DNA of 64,000 nt from an uncultured Pelagibacteraceae bacterium (GTDB lineage Bacteria; Pseudomonadota; Alphaproteobacteria; Pelagibacterales; Pelagibacteraceae). The position numbers were made by a program, and so were the translations under genes. Location: NCBI GenBank assembly GCA_902543575.1, contig CACBYV010000001.1:1-64000 (forward strand), written 5' to 3'. Of the stretch, positions 16,686 through 24,844 are shown one piece after another. Each line of letters begins with the position of its first letter. The first letter of the stretch is position 1. Below the pieces are notes generated by a model. The model was not told the DNA's origin and made no database searches. It worked only from the letters and a program-made list of their open reading frames with translations.

Positions 16686-17483
16686 ATGAGTAGACAACTA
16701 TCCATTTTAATATTTATTATCTTTGCATTTGTTAATAGTTATGCAAATGCTGGGGATGATGGCAAACTTAAATTAAATGAAAATAAAAATGGATACAAAG
16801 AAATTGGTGATTGTTTTGAAAAAGTTAACAGGGGAATTTTTGCGTTCAACCAAACACTAGACAAAATAATTTTTAAGCCATTAGCAAAAGGTTACAGAAT
16901 GTTTCCTCAACCTATTAGATCTGGCACAAGCAATGCATTAAGTAATATTGGTAATGTTGTAACTATTCCTAACAATGTACTTCAAGGTCAATTCAAAGAT
17001 GCAGGATTAAACTCAGCAAGATTTGTTATTAATTCAACTCTTGGAATTGCAGGAATATTTGATGTAGCTTCATATTATGGTTTAAAAAAACGTGATAAAG
17101 AAGACTATGGGCAAACACTAGGAGTTTGGGGAGCCGGTCCTGGTTGTTATTTTGTCTTGCCTGTTTTAGGTCCAACTACTGTAAGGGATTCAATTGGATC
17201 CGTGGTTAATATTATAGGTGGGGATGCGTGGTATAATGTTACAGTAGCTAATGACACTCAATACTTTTCCGAAGCAGATTATTATGCATCAAGATTATTA
17301 AGTGGAGTTGATTTTAGAGCAAAAAATTTAGAATCATTCGATAGTCTTGAAAACAGTTCTGTTGATCTTTATGCATCAGTTAGAAGTTTATATTTGCAGG
17401 ATAGATACAGAAAAATTAGAAATATAGATAAAACTACTGATACACTCAGCGATGATGACTGGGAAGAACTAGATACCCAATAA
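16686..17483 (+). CDS. mlaA: MlaA/VacJ family outer-membrane lipid asymmetry protein
   Basis: Removes phospholipids from the outer leaflet of the outer membrane and passes them to MlaC. 265 residues: signal peptide about 1-22 (cut near ANA-GDD), then a MlaA domain with CFEKVNRGIFAFNQ, LAKGYRMFPQPIRSG, ARFVINSTLGIAGIFD and DYGQTLGVWGAGPGCYFVLPVLGPTTVRDS. Unlike typical MlaA, no lipobox cysteine follows the signal peptide, so it may not be lipidated. Followed 11 bases later by mlaC; the mlaFEDB transporter genes are not in the window. Confidence 0.92.
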   Translation: MSRQLSILIFIIFAFVNSYANAGDDGKLKLNENKNGYKEIGDCFEKVNRGIFAFNQTLDKIIFKPLAKGYRMFPQPIRSGTSNALSNIGNVVTIPNNVLQGQFKDAGLNSARFVINSTLGIAGIFDVASYYGLKKRDKEDYGQTLGVWGAGPGCYFVLPVLGPTTVRDSIGSVVNIIGGDAWYNVTVANDTQYFSEADYYASRLLSGVDFRAKNLESFDSLENSSVDLYASVRSLYLQDRYRKIRNIDKTTDTLSDDDWEELDTQ

Positions 17484-17494
17484 TTTTTCAATAG

Positions 17495-18085
17495 ATGAAA
17501 TTTCTTAGATATTTAATTATATTTTTATTTTTTTCCAATTTTTCAAACGTATCTCTTGCAAAAGATCCTAGCTCTTTAATAAATGAAATAGTTGATGAAG
17601 CAGCCTCGGTATTGTCCAGTGAAGATCCAGTTGAATCAAAAATAATTAAATTAAATGCTATTGCAGAAAGAAGTGTAGATATAAATGGAATAGGCATGTA
17701 CACCTTAGGAAAATATAGAAAATCTATTGATGAAGAGCAAAAATCCAAATATCAAAAACTATTTAGAAGTTATTTTTTAAAAAGTTTCTCAAGTAGATTG
17801 GTTGATTATACAAATCCGAAAATTAATGTAGTATCACAAAAAAAAATTAATGATAAATATACTATAGTTAATAGCGTATTAGAGGCGACAAAAAAGAGAC
17901 CTCAAGTAAAAATAGATTGGAGAATTTATACAAAGAATTCTGATAGACCTTTAATAAGGGATTTAATTGTAGAGGGATTAAGTTTAGCTAGAACACAAAA
18001 AGAGGAATTTAACTCTATTATACAAAACAATGATGGCGATATAAATGCATTGTTCAAAACGCTTGAGGAATATTTGATTAAGTAA
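17495..18085 (+). CDS. mlaC: MlaC/Tgt2 family periplasmic phospholipid-binding protein
   Basis: Periplasmic shuttle that carries phospholipid between MlaA and the MlaFEDB transporter. 196 residues: signal peptide about 1-22 (VSLA-KDP), then the NTF2-like MlaC fold with GKYRKSIDEEQKSKYQKLFRSYFLKSFSSRL, VKIDWRIY and IRDLIVEGLSLARTQKEEFNSII. The LIVEGLSLA(x)TQ(x)EF element is diagnostic. Forms a two-gene unit with mlaA and converges on the CIA30 gene with a single base between stops. Confidence 0.9.
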   Translation: MKFLRYLIIFLFFSNFSNVSLAKDPSSLINEIVDEAASVLSSEDPVESKIIKLNAIAERSVDINGIGMYTLGKYRKSIDEEQKSKYQKLFRSYFLKSFSSRLVDYTNPKINVVSQKKINDKYTIVNSVLEATKKRPQVKIDWRIYTKNSDRPLIRDLIVEGLSLARTQKEEFNSIIQNNDGDINALFKTLEEYLIK

Positions 18086-18086
18086 T

Positions 18087-18647
18087 CTAGTAAAATCCAA
18101 TTTCACTTAAACAAATATCTGATTTGAAATCATAAAAACCTGCAACCAAACCTACTGACTTTATATTCTGTCCCACTATACTTTTTGGTTGATAAAAATT
18201 AGATTTTTTAAATTGTTCAAATGGTGCCCTAATTTCAATCCAATTTTTTGTTGTCGTAAAAGTGAAACTGTAATACTGCCATGGAGCTAATGTTAAACCA
18301 GTTCTTAAATGAAGGTTATAATTTTTCTCATTACCGTAAACTTTAACGTATACTCCTTCATAATCTTTACTATTAATTTCTGGATTTAATTTTGCTCTGA
18401 TTTGTATAAATCCACCATTGTTTTTAGTGGATACATCCCCTGTCATTCTATAACACATCTCACCATCAACTTTCTCAACTATAAATTTTCCTGTAGAAAC
18501 ACCCCCCATTACTTGATCGGTAATAAAATTCCACTTTTGAAATTGATTTGTTATTTTGGGGTTTTTTAACTGATCTAAAATCATTTCTTCAGAATAAACA
18601 ATACTTTGATAAAATAAAAAAAAAATTAAAAAAATTATTTTTTTCAA
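18087..18647 (-). CDS. CIA30-domain protein with signal peptide
   Basis: 186 residues: signal peptide about 1-19, then one CIA30 (complex I intermediate-associated protein 30) jelly-roll domain, recognised by WNFITDQVMGGVSTGKF, NNGGFIQIRAKLN, GVYVKVYGNEKNYNLHLRT, WQYYSFTFTTTKNWIEIRAPF and IKSVGLVAGF. The family occurs in mitochondria and many bacteria, where its role is unclear; export here argues against a cytosolic complex I assembly role. Probably co-transcribed with the preceding membrane-protein gene (7-base gap). Confidence 0.85.
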   Translation of the reverse strand: MKKIIFLIFFLFYQSIVYSEEMILDQLKNPKITNQFQKWNFITDQVMGGVSTGKFIVEKVDGEMCYRMTGDVSTKNNGGFIQIRAKLNPEINSKDYEGVYVKVYGNEKNYNLHLRTGLTLAPWQYYSFTFTTTKNWIEIRAPFEQFKKSNFYQPKSIVGQNIKSVGLVAGFYDFKSDICLSEIGFY

Positions 18648-18654
18648 AACAGAG

Positions 18655-19110
18655 CTACTTTTTTTTTGCGAGTTGTTGCAGAAGGTAAATTTCTTTTTCT
18701 GTAAGGGTATTTTTTTCTTCTTTAATTTGGTCCTCTAAACTGAACAAAGTAATTAATGAAAAAAAAGAAACTATTCCAGTTAATAAAATAAAATAAATTG
18801 AACTCAAATTAACAATCACAAGTATTATAAAAACACTTGTCCATCCGATAAAGACTCCTCTTAAAATTGTACGATGACTTTTTAAGTCTGGTATTTTTAT
18901 AAACTGTATAAATAAAAGTATTAAAAGAAGCATTATTCCTGAAATAGATACTCTTAATAAGACCAATGTATCTAATCCACCGCCATATAATTCTCGATGA
19001 ATTAAGTATGCTACAACTCCTTTATATGCAAAGTAAAGAAGAATTGCTGAAGAGACAAATATTGAAACATAGTATGATATTTTAGGTTTAATTTTTATTT
19101 TGAACTTCAT
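18655..19110 (-). CDS. Small four-helix membrane protein of unknown function
   Basis: 151 residues with four hydrophobic segments (about 14-32, 46-68, 83-103, 104-124) and a charged, possibly coiled-coil C-terminal tail rich in Glu and Lys. I do not recognise the family. It lies just downstream of the tRNA-Met/Ile gene and upstream of the CIA30 gene on the same strand, so it may be read from the tRNA promoter or from a weak promoter in the 76-base gap. Confidence 0.7.
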   Translation of the reverse strand: MKFKIKIKPKISYYVSIFVSSAILLYFAYKGVVAYLIHRELYGGGLDTLVLLRVSISGIMLLLILLFIQFIKIPDLKSHRTILRGVFIGWTSVFIILVIVNLSSIYFILLTGIVSFFSLITLFSLEDQIKEEKNTLTEKEIYLLQQLAKKK

Positions 19111-19186
19111 TTTATTTATAATGATAATACAATTTTTAATTAATTATTGAAAAACTATAATTTATAAACATTGATTTTGCTTAATT

Positions 19187-19263
19187 TGGTGGGCCCGCCA
19201 GGACTCGAACCTGGGACCAATACATTATGAGTGTACTGCTCTAACCAACTGAGCTACAGGCCC
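19187..19263 (-). tRNA. tRNA with CAT anticodon (elongator Met or Ile2)
   Basis: A complete cloverleaf of 77 bases with an encoded CCA. The acceptor begins GGGCCTG and pairs with CGGGCCC; the D-loop (AGTTGGTTA) and T-loop (TTCGAGT) are canonical; anticodon loop CTCATAA gives anticodon CAT. It is not the initiator type, because the first base pair is G-C. Elongator Met and lysidine-modified Ile2 cannot be separated by eye. Confidence 0.93.
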
Positions 19264-19278
19264 AAATTTGAACTATTA

Positions 19279-19287
19279 ATTATACCA
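19279..19287 (-). promoter_or_regulatory. Extended -10 promoter of the CAT tRNA
   Basis: The minus strand reads TGGTATAAT, a perfect -10 with the extended TG element; a weak -35 (TTGCTT, 19305-19300) is 15 bases upstream. The predicted start is about 9 bases before the mature tRNA 5' end. It lies in the 60-base gap after tRNA-Val, so this tRNA need not depend on rpoD transcription. Confidence 0.65.
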
Positions 19288-19323
19288 TTTTTTTTATGTA
19301 AGCAATTAAAGATAATTTAATAT

Positions 19324-19398
19324 TGGTGGGCCGTGTTGGTTACGCTCCAACTACCCCTGCAATGTCAATGCAGTACTCTACTATTGAGCTAACGGCCC
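19324..19398 (-). tRNA. tRNA-Val(GAC) with atypical D- and T-loops
   Basis: Acceptor GGGCCGT pairs perfectly with ACGGCCC, the anticodon stem CTGCA/TGCAG is perfect around loop TTGACAT (anticodon GAC), and CCA is encoded. The T-stem GTTGG/CCAAC is perfect but the loop is AGCGTAA instead of TTCRANN, and the D-loop is AATAGTA, with A where G18 should be. Its first base is the last base of the rpoD stop codon. Stems and CCA argue for a functional gene rather than a relic. Confidence 0.85.
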
Positions 19399-21224
19399 TA
19401 ACTTTCTAAGAAACTTTTTAGTTGTTTAGATCTACTTGGATGTTTTAATTTTCTTAGAGCTTTAGCTTCTATTTGTCTAATTCTTTCTCTAGTTACCGAA
19501 AACTGAAGTCCAACTTCTTCAAGTGTATGATCGGTATTCATTCCAACACCAAATCTCATCCTTAAAACCCTTTCTTCTCTTGGTGTTAGAGTTGATAATA
19601 TTTTTGTAGTAGCTTCACTTAAATTTGATTTAATTGCCTGTTCTAATGGTGCCAAAGCTTTTGTATCTTCAATAAAATCTCCTAAACTACTATCTTCTTC
19701 ATCTCCAACTGGTTTTTCAAGTGAAACAGGTTCTTTTGAAATTTTCAGTACTTTTCTGACTTTTTCTAAAGGCATGCGTAGTTTGTTTGCTAGCTCCTCT
19801 GGAGTCGCTTCCCTACCAAATTCACTAAGTATCAATCTTTGAGTTCTAACAATTTTATTTATAGTTTCAATCATGTGAACTGGGATTCTAATTGTTCTAG
19901 CTTGATCAGCTATAGATCTTGTTATTGCTTGCCTTATCCACCATGTTGCATATGTTGAAAATTTATATCCTCTTCTGTATTCAAACTTATCTACCGCTTT
20001 CATTAAACCAATATTACCCTCTTGGATTAAATCTAAAAACTGTAAACCTCTATTAGTATATTTTTTTGCAATTGAAATTACTAATCTCAAATTTGCTTCA
20101 ACCATTTCTTTTTTTGCAATTCTTGACTCCTTTTCACCTTTTTGAATACGGCTTACTAGTTTTTTATATTCTGTTACAGATATTCCAAGCTTGTTGCTTA
20201 TCTCAACTAATCTATCTCTAATATTTTTAAATTCACTTTTATTTTTTTGGAAAAATTTTTTCCAAACTTCATTGGTATCTAAGAATTCCTTTAAATTAGG
20301 ATTAATTTCATTACCAATGTAGAACTTTATAAATTCATCTCTGGATATTTTTGACTCCATAGCGAGCCTTAATAGATTTCCCTCAAGCGAGATAATTTTT
20401 TTATTTTCAGAATAATGTTTCTGAACTAATTCCTCTAAAACTGATGGCGATAATTGAAGTGATTTTATATGTTCAATAATATCATCGACGATTTTTTTAT
20501 AGTTCTTTTCTTTTGAGTTTGAAAACTTTTGTGACTTTAGCACACATTCAAGCTTTTCTTTTTGGTATTTGGTAAGTTTATTGTATTCTTTAGTTAAATT
20601 ATGAACAGTTTGTAAAACTTTAGGCTTGATTTCTGTTTCCATTGCAGCCAAAGTAGGATTAAATTCATCATCATCAGTATTATTTGTCTCCTCAGATGAT
20701 TGTTCCTCGTCTTGTTTTTTTTGTTTTGTCCCATTATTTCCATCATCATCTTCCATATAATTTGTATCAATATCAATAATTTCTCTAACTAGAATTTCAT
20801 CATTCTGTAGCTTAACGTCCCAATCAGAAAATTGTTGCGCAGTAATAGGACTTTGAGATAAAGCATTGAGCATTACATCTTTTCCTGCCTCAATTCTTTT
20901 TGCAATTGCAATTTCTCCTTCTCTAGATAATAGCTCTACACCACCCATTTCTCTTAAATACATTCTTATAGGGTCGTCACTTTTCTCTAAAGTTTTTCCT
21001 TCTTCTTTAGATGATGCATCTTTTTTTCTTAAAACTTTATAATCAGATTTTTTTTCAACTAAGATGATATTTTCATCAAGTATATGAATAAATGCTTGTG
21101 CTAAATTTTCGCTTGATAAATTTCTTTTTCCCAGCGATTTGTTCAATTCCTCATGAGTGATGAAACCACGATGAATTCCTCGACCCATTAATCTTGCAAA
21201 TGATTTTGTTATTATACGTTCCAC
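19398..21224 (-). CDS. rpoD: RNA polymerase primary sigma factor RpoD (sigma-70)
   Basis: Housekeeping sigma factor. 608 residues starting from GTG. N-terminal region 1.1 (1-60), region 1.2 ([21 protein letters not shown]), an acidic non-conserved insert around 165-190, regions 2.1-2.4 ([19 protein letters not shown] through [18 protein letters not shown]), region 3, and region 4 with the helix-turn-helix [21 protein letters not shown]. Third gene of yqeY-dnaG-rpoD, 67 bases after dnaG. Its TAG stop shares the G with tRNA-Val base 1. Confidence 0.97.
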   Translation of the reverse strand: MERIITKSFARLMGRGIHRGFITHEELNKSLGKRNLSSENLAQAFIHILDENIILVEKKSDYKVLRKKDASSKEEGKTLEKSDDPIRMYLREMGGVELLSREGEIAIAKRIEAGKDVMLNALSQSPITAQQFSDWDVKLQNDEILVREIIDIDTNYMEDDDGNNGTKQKKQDEEQSSEETNNTDDDEFNPTLAAMETEIKPKVLQTVHNLTKEYNKLTKYQKEKLECVLKSQKFSNSKEKNYKKIVDDIIEHIKSLQLSPSVLEELVQKHYSENKKIISLEGNLLRLAMESKISRDEFIKFYIGNEINPNLKEFLDTNEVWKKFFQKNKSEFKNIRDRLVEISNKLGISVTEYKKLVSRIQKGEKESRIAKKEMVEANLRLVISIAKKYTNRGLQFLDLIQEGNIGLMKAVDKFEYRRGYKFSTYATWWIRQAITRSIADQARTIRIPVHMIETINKIVRTQRLILSEFGREATPEELANKLRMPLEKVRKVLKISKEPVSLEKPVGDEEDSSLGDFIEDTKALAPLEQAIKSNLSEATTKILSTLTPREERVLRMRFGVGMNTDHTLEEVGLQFSVTRERIRQIEAKALRKLKHPSRSKQLKSFLES

Positions 21225-21291
21225 AATTTAAAATGTTTGAAGGACTTATATAATGTCTAATACAAAAAAATCTATGTGATTTTTTTTAATT

Positions 21292-23067
21292 TTAGTTGAA
21301 TTTTTGTTGTTTTTTTAACTCTTTTATCTGATTAAATGTGCTTTCGCTCATATCTTTTGAAAACTTTGATTCTAATTCAGATATTCTTTGCTCTAATTCG
21401 TAGTTTTTAAGATCTTGTATAATCTCAATAAAAATTTCTAAAATTTTTTCATCATCATTTAAGTTTTTTGAAATTATATGTTTAACTGAAGCATAATTCA
21501 TAACTCTATTAATAAGATTTTTATCCACATTTAATTTTTGTAAGTCTAAGTTCAATAAATTTTCCGATTGATTTAAAATCTCGTCAAATAATTGCTTATT
21601 TTCGTCACTATATAATTTGACATTATCAATTAGATGAAAGTTTTCATAAATTAATTTAGGTTTAGCAATTAATACATATAAAAAAGAAAATTCTTTAATT
21701 TCAAAAGATTTTAATGATTTTGTCTCGTTGTAATAACTTTTAGTTTTGGCAAGAGATTTTGCAAATGTTTTATAATTTTTTCTAATTTTTGAATTAATAT
21801 TTGGTGTTAACTCTGAAATTTTCTCAAGAAAATACTCTAAAGTATATTTTTTTACGAAACCATCTTTAATATTTGATGCAATCTCTCTTAGTTTTTTTTC
21901 GAAAATTGCTCTTGAACTAGGACTTTCAGTTGTTTGACTCATATAATGTTCAAAAATAAATTTATGTATAGGTATAGTTTCCTGATTTGAAATTTCTAAA
22001 AATTTCTCTTTACCAAATTTATTTACATAATTGTCAGGATCTAAATTGTCTTTTAATAGTAAAAAAGAAATTTTTTTATCAGGTTTTAATTCATCTATAA
22101 TGCTCTCTGCAGCTCTTAATGCAGCTTTATAGCCACTTTGATCACCATCAAAACATATTATTATATGATTATAAAATTGATTTAAAATTTGTATCTGTTT
22201 GCTTGTCAAAGCGGTTCCTAAGTTTGCAACAGTATTTTCTATGCCATATTTTGATAAACCAATAACATCCATATAACCCTCTACCAAATAAACATCTTCT
22301 AATTTGTTTGATAACTTTCTTGCTTTATCAAGATTATACAAATTTGATCCTTTTTTAAAAAAAGGTGTCTCAGGTGAATTAATATATTTAGCTAAGTTTT
22401 TATTATCGTCTACAATTCTTCCTCCAAAACCTATTATATTTCCTGATATGTTATTTATTGGAAAAATTATTCTGTTTCTAAATCTTGATATATATTTTTT
22501 TTTCTTCTCATCAAAGTAATACAAACCTGTATCTTTGATAATTTCTTCATCAAAATCCTTTTTTAGGATTTCATAGTAATCTAAATCCTCTGTAACAAAG
22601 CCAAGATTAAAATTTTTCACATCAACACCAGATAGTCCTCTTGCTTTAAGGTAATTTTTTGCTTTATTTGAGTTCTCGTTTTTAAACAATTCATTTTTAT
22701 AAAATTCAGAAAAATTACTACATATAGATTTATATAATTTCCATTTATTCTCTCTTTCCTCATCTTGTTTTGAAAACATATAAGGTTGCATACCTGCAAG
22801 ATTTGAAAGCATTTTAACTGCTTCACTAAATCTAAGGTTTTGGGTTTTCATTACAAAATCAAAAATATTTCCATGTTCACTTGTGCTAAAACAATGGTAA
22901 AATTCTTTTTCGTCATTAACCGTAAATGATGGAGTTTTCTCTGTTTTAAATGGAGACAAACCAACAAACTCTTTACCTCTTTTTTTAAGTTTAACAGTTT
23001 TAGAAACAACTGTTGAAACTTTTAACCTATTTTTAATTTCGTCTAAATATTCCTTTGGATATTTCAT
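21292..23067 (-). CDS. dnaG: DNA primase with degenerate zinc-binding site
   Basis: Synthesises RNA primers for replication. 591 residues: N-terminal CHC2-type domain (about 1-100), TOPRIM core with VYLVEGYMDVIGL and CFDGDQSGYKAALRA, and a helicase-binding C-terminal domain. The zinc site normally CPFH...HCFGC reads SPFK (38-41) and HCFST (58-62), so three of four zinc ligands are replaced; the surrounding EKTPSFTV and HGN remain. Overlaps the yqeY stop as TAATG. The catalytic core looks intact. Confidence 0.95.
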   Translation of the reverse strand: MKYPKEYLDEIKNRLKVSTVVSKTVKLKKRGKEFVGLSPFKTEKTPSFTVNDEKEFYHCFSTSEHGNIFDFVMKTQNLRFSEAVKMLSNLAGMQPYMFSKQDEERENKWKLYKSICSNFSEFYKNELFKNENSNKAKNYLKARGLSGVDVKNFNLGFVTEDLDYYEILKKDFDEEIIKDTGLYYFDEKKKKYISRFRNRIIFPINNISGNIIGFGGRIVDDNKNLAKYINSPETPFFKKGSNLYNLDKARKLSNKLEDVYLVEGYMDVIGLSKYGIENTVANLGTALTSKQIQILNQFYNHIIICFDGDQSGYKAALRAAESIIDELKPDKKISFLLLKDNLDPDNYVNKFGKEKFLEISNQETIPIHKFIFEHYMSQTTESPSSRAIFEKKLREIASNIKDGFVKKYTLEYFLEKISELTPNINSKIRKNYKTFAKSLAKTKSYYNETKSLKSFEIKEFSFLYVLIAKPKLIYENFHLIDNVKLYSDENKQLFDEILNQSENLLNLDLQKLNVDKNLINRVMNYASVKHIISKNLNDDEKILEIFIEIIQDLKNYELEQRISELESKFSKDMSESTFNQIKELKKQQKFN

Positions 23068-23528
23068 TAGCTATTAAGTAAATTTTTAATAATCTGACCT
23101 GCCTTAGAAAAATCAATTGTATCAGAATAGTTTTTTTTTAATTCACCCATTACTTTACCCATATCCTTAATTGAAGATGCTCCAGAACTTTTTATAATTT
23201 CTTCACATATTTTTTTTGTATCTGCCTCAGATAATTGCTTAGGTAAATATTCGGATAAAACATCAAGCTCTCCTTGTTCAATTTCTAATAAATCTGACCT
23301 GTTATTTTTTTTATATATTTCAATTGATTCGGATCTTTGTTTGATCATTTTTTTTAGGAGTTTTTTTATATCCTCGTCATCTGTCTCCTTTTTATTTGGG
23401 CCAGATCTGTTATTAATATCTAAGTCCTTAACTCCAGATAAAATTAACCTATAAGTTGATATCTTATTCTTATCTTTTGATTTTAAAGCATTTTTGTAAT
23501 CGCTATCTATTTTATCTCTCAGGGACAT
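23067..23528 (-). CDS. yqeY: GatB/YqeY-domain protein
   Basis: 153 residues matching the YqeY family, which resembles the C-terminal tRNA-binding domain of GatB; the exact role is unknown. Visible: LRDKIDSDYKNALKSKDKNKISTYRLILSGVKD, SEYLPKQLSE and MGKVMGELKKNY. I chose ATG at 23528 because the family begins there (SLRDKI); an upstream in-frame start at 23690 would add 54 unconserved residues and overlap carA. First gene of the yqeY-dnaG-rpoD unit, a common alphaproteobacterial order. Confidence 0.92.
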   Translation of the reverse strand: MSLRDKIDSDYKNALKSKDKNKISTYRLILSGVKDLDINNRSGPNKKETDDEDIKKLLKKMIKQRSESIEIYKKNNRSDLLEIEQGELDVLSEYLPKQLSEADTKKICEEIIKSSGASSIKDMGKVMGELKKNYSDTIDFSKAGQIIKNLLNS

Positions 23529-23650
23529 GCTAGAATGTACTTCAAAGACAAAATTGTTCAAAAGAAAAAATTGTATTTTTAAAAAATTATTATAGATCTG
23601 TTGCGGATAAATACGTTTTATTGTATTAACCTTTAACTCATGAGTTGTAA
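23529..23650. other. Divergent intergenic region yqeY/carA
   Basis: 122 AT-rich bases between two divergent operons, one of the longest gaps here. It must hold the promoters of yqeY-dnaG-rpoD and carAB, but I see no convincing -35/-10 pair and no recognisable riboswitch or attenuator. Confidence 0.5.
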
Positions 23651-24844
23651 TTGACTTTAAAACGAAAAAACAAAACCTCACATATCTCAAATTTTAATAC
23701 AGCTATTTTGGTTCTCGAAAATAAATCAGTCTTTAAAGGAATTGGACTAGGATATATGGGAGAGGCAACAGGAGAGGTATGCTTTAACACGTCATTAACT
23801 GGCTATCAAGAAATCATATCTGACCCATCTTATGCTGGACAAATAATAAATTTTACATTTCCTCATATTGGTAATGTAGGAGCTAATAATGAAGACATAG
23901 AATCTGATAAAATATGGACTAGAGGAGTTATTTTTAATTCAGAAATAACAAATCCTTCTAATTATAGGTCTCTTCTAAATTTAGATAAATGGCTTAAAAA
24001 AAATAAAATAGTAGGCATATCTGGTCTAGATACTAGAAGTTTAACAAATTTTATAAGAGATAAAGGAGCTCCAAAAGGAACAATATCAAACAATAAAAAT
24101 GGTAAATTTAATATTAATAAACTTATAAATAAATCAATAAAATGGCCTGGTTTAAACGGGATGGATCTTGCTCAAGAGGTAACAACTAATAAAACATATA
24201 TTTGGAAAGGATATAAAACTTGGAAAAAAAATAAGGGTTATGAAAAGAATAAAAAGAAAAAATTAAGAGTTGTGGCAATAGATTATGGAATTAAAAAAAA
24301 TATACTTAGGTATTTTTCTGATTTCGATTGTGAAGTTAAAGTTGTTTCCTGTAAAGAAAATGCAAATAATATACTTAATCTAAAACCTCACGGAATTTTT
24401 TTGTCAAATGGTCCTGGAGATCCTGCTGCAACAGGAAAATATGCAATTAAAGTTGTAAAAAATTTAATAAAAAAAAATATTCCATTATTTGGGATATGTT
24501 TGGGTCATCAAATATTAGCTTTAGCTTTAGATGCAAAAACTAAAAAGATGAAGTTGGGACACAGAGGCGCAAATCATCCAGTCAAAAACTTAATTACCAA
24601 GAAAGTTGAAATTACTAGTCAAAATCATGGATTTGAAGTTGTTAAGCAAAGTTTAAAAAAAAATACAGAAATAACGCATCTGTCATTATTTGATAATTCT
24701 ATAGAAGGAATAAGATTAAAAAATAAACCAGTTTTCTCAGTTCAATATCATCCTGAAGCTAATCCTGGACCACAAGATAGTAAATATTTATTTAGTAATT
24801 TTATTAAAGACGTAAAAAAATATGCCAAAAAGAAAAGACATTAA
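23651..24844 (+). CDS. carA: Carbamoyl-phosphate synthase small (glutaminase) subunit
   Basis: Hydrolyses glutamine and channels ammonia to CarB for carbamoyl phosphate, used for pyrimidines and arginine. 397 residues: N-terminal CarA domain ([37 protein letters not shown]) and a class I glutamine amidotransferase domain with nucleophile Cys in GICLGHQ and [10 protein letters not shown]. The start is TTG, with about 15 residues before the conserved block; no ATG is available in that region. Overlaps carB by 23 bases. Confidence 0.95.
   Translation: MTLKRKNKTSHISNFNTAILVLENKSVFKGIGLGYMGEATGEVCFNTSLTGYQEIISDPSYAGQIINFTFPHIGNVGANNEDIESDKIWTRGVIFNSEITNPSNYRSLLNLDKWLKKNKIVGISGLDTRSLTNFIRDKGAPKGTISNNKNGKFNINKLINKSIKWPGLNGMDLAQEVTTNKTYIWKGYKTWKKNKGYEKNKKKKLRVVAIDYGIKKNILRYFSDFDCEVKVVSCKENANNILNLKPHGIFLSNGPGDPAATGKYAIKVVKNLIKKNIPLFGICLGHQILALALDAKTKKMKLGHRGANHPVKNLITKKVEITSQNHGFEVVKQSLKKNTEITHLSLFDNSIEGIRLKNKPVFSVQYHPEANPGPQDSKYLFSNFIKDVKKYAKKKRH

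Noticed and set aside
20594-20776. Short Met/Ile-rich minus-strand ORF inside rpoD
   Set aside because: Frame-shifted reading of the acidic linker of RpoD (Asp/Glu codons), not a gene.
23529-23690. N-terminal extension of yqeY by 54 residues
   Set aside because: The extension is not conserved, would overlap carA, and the family starts at the Met at 23528.
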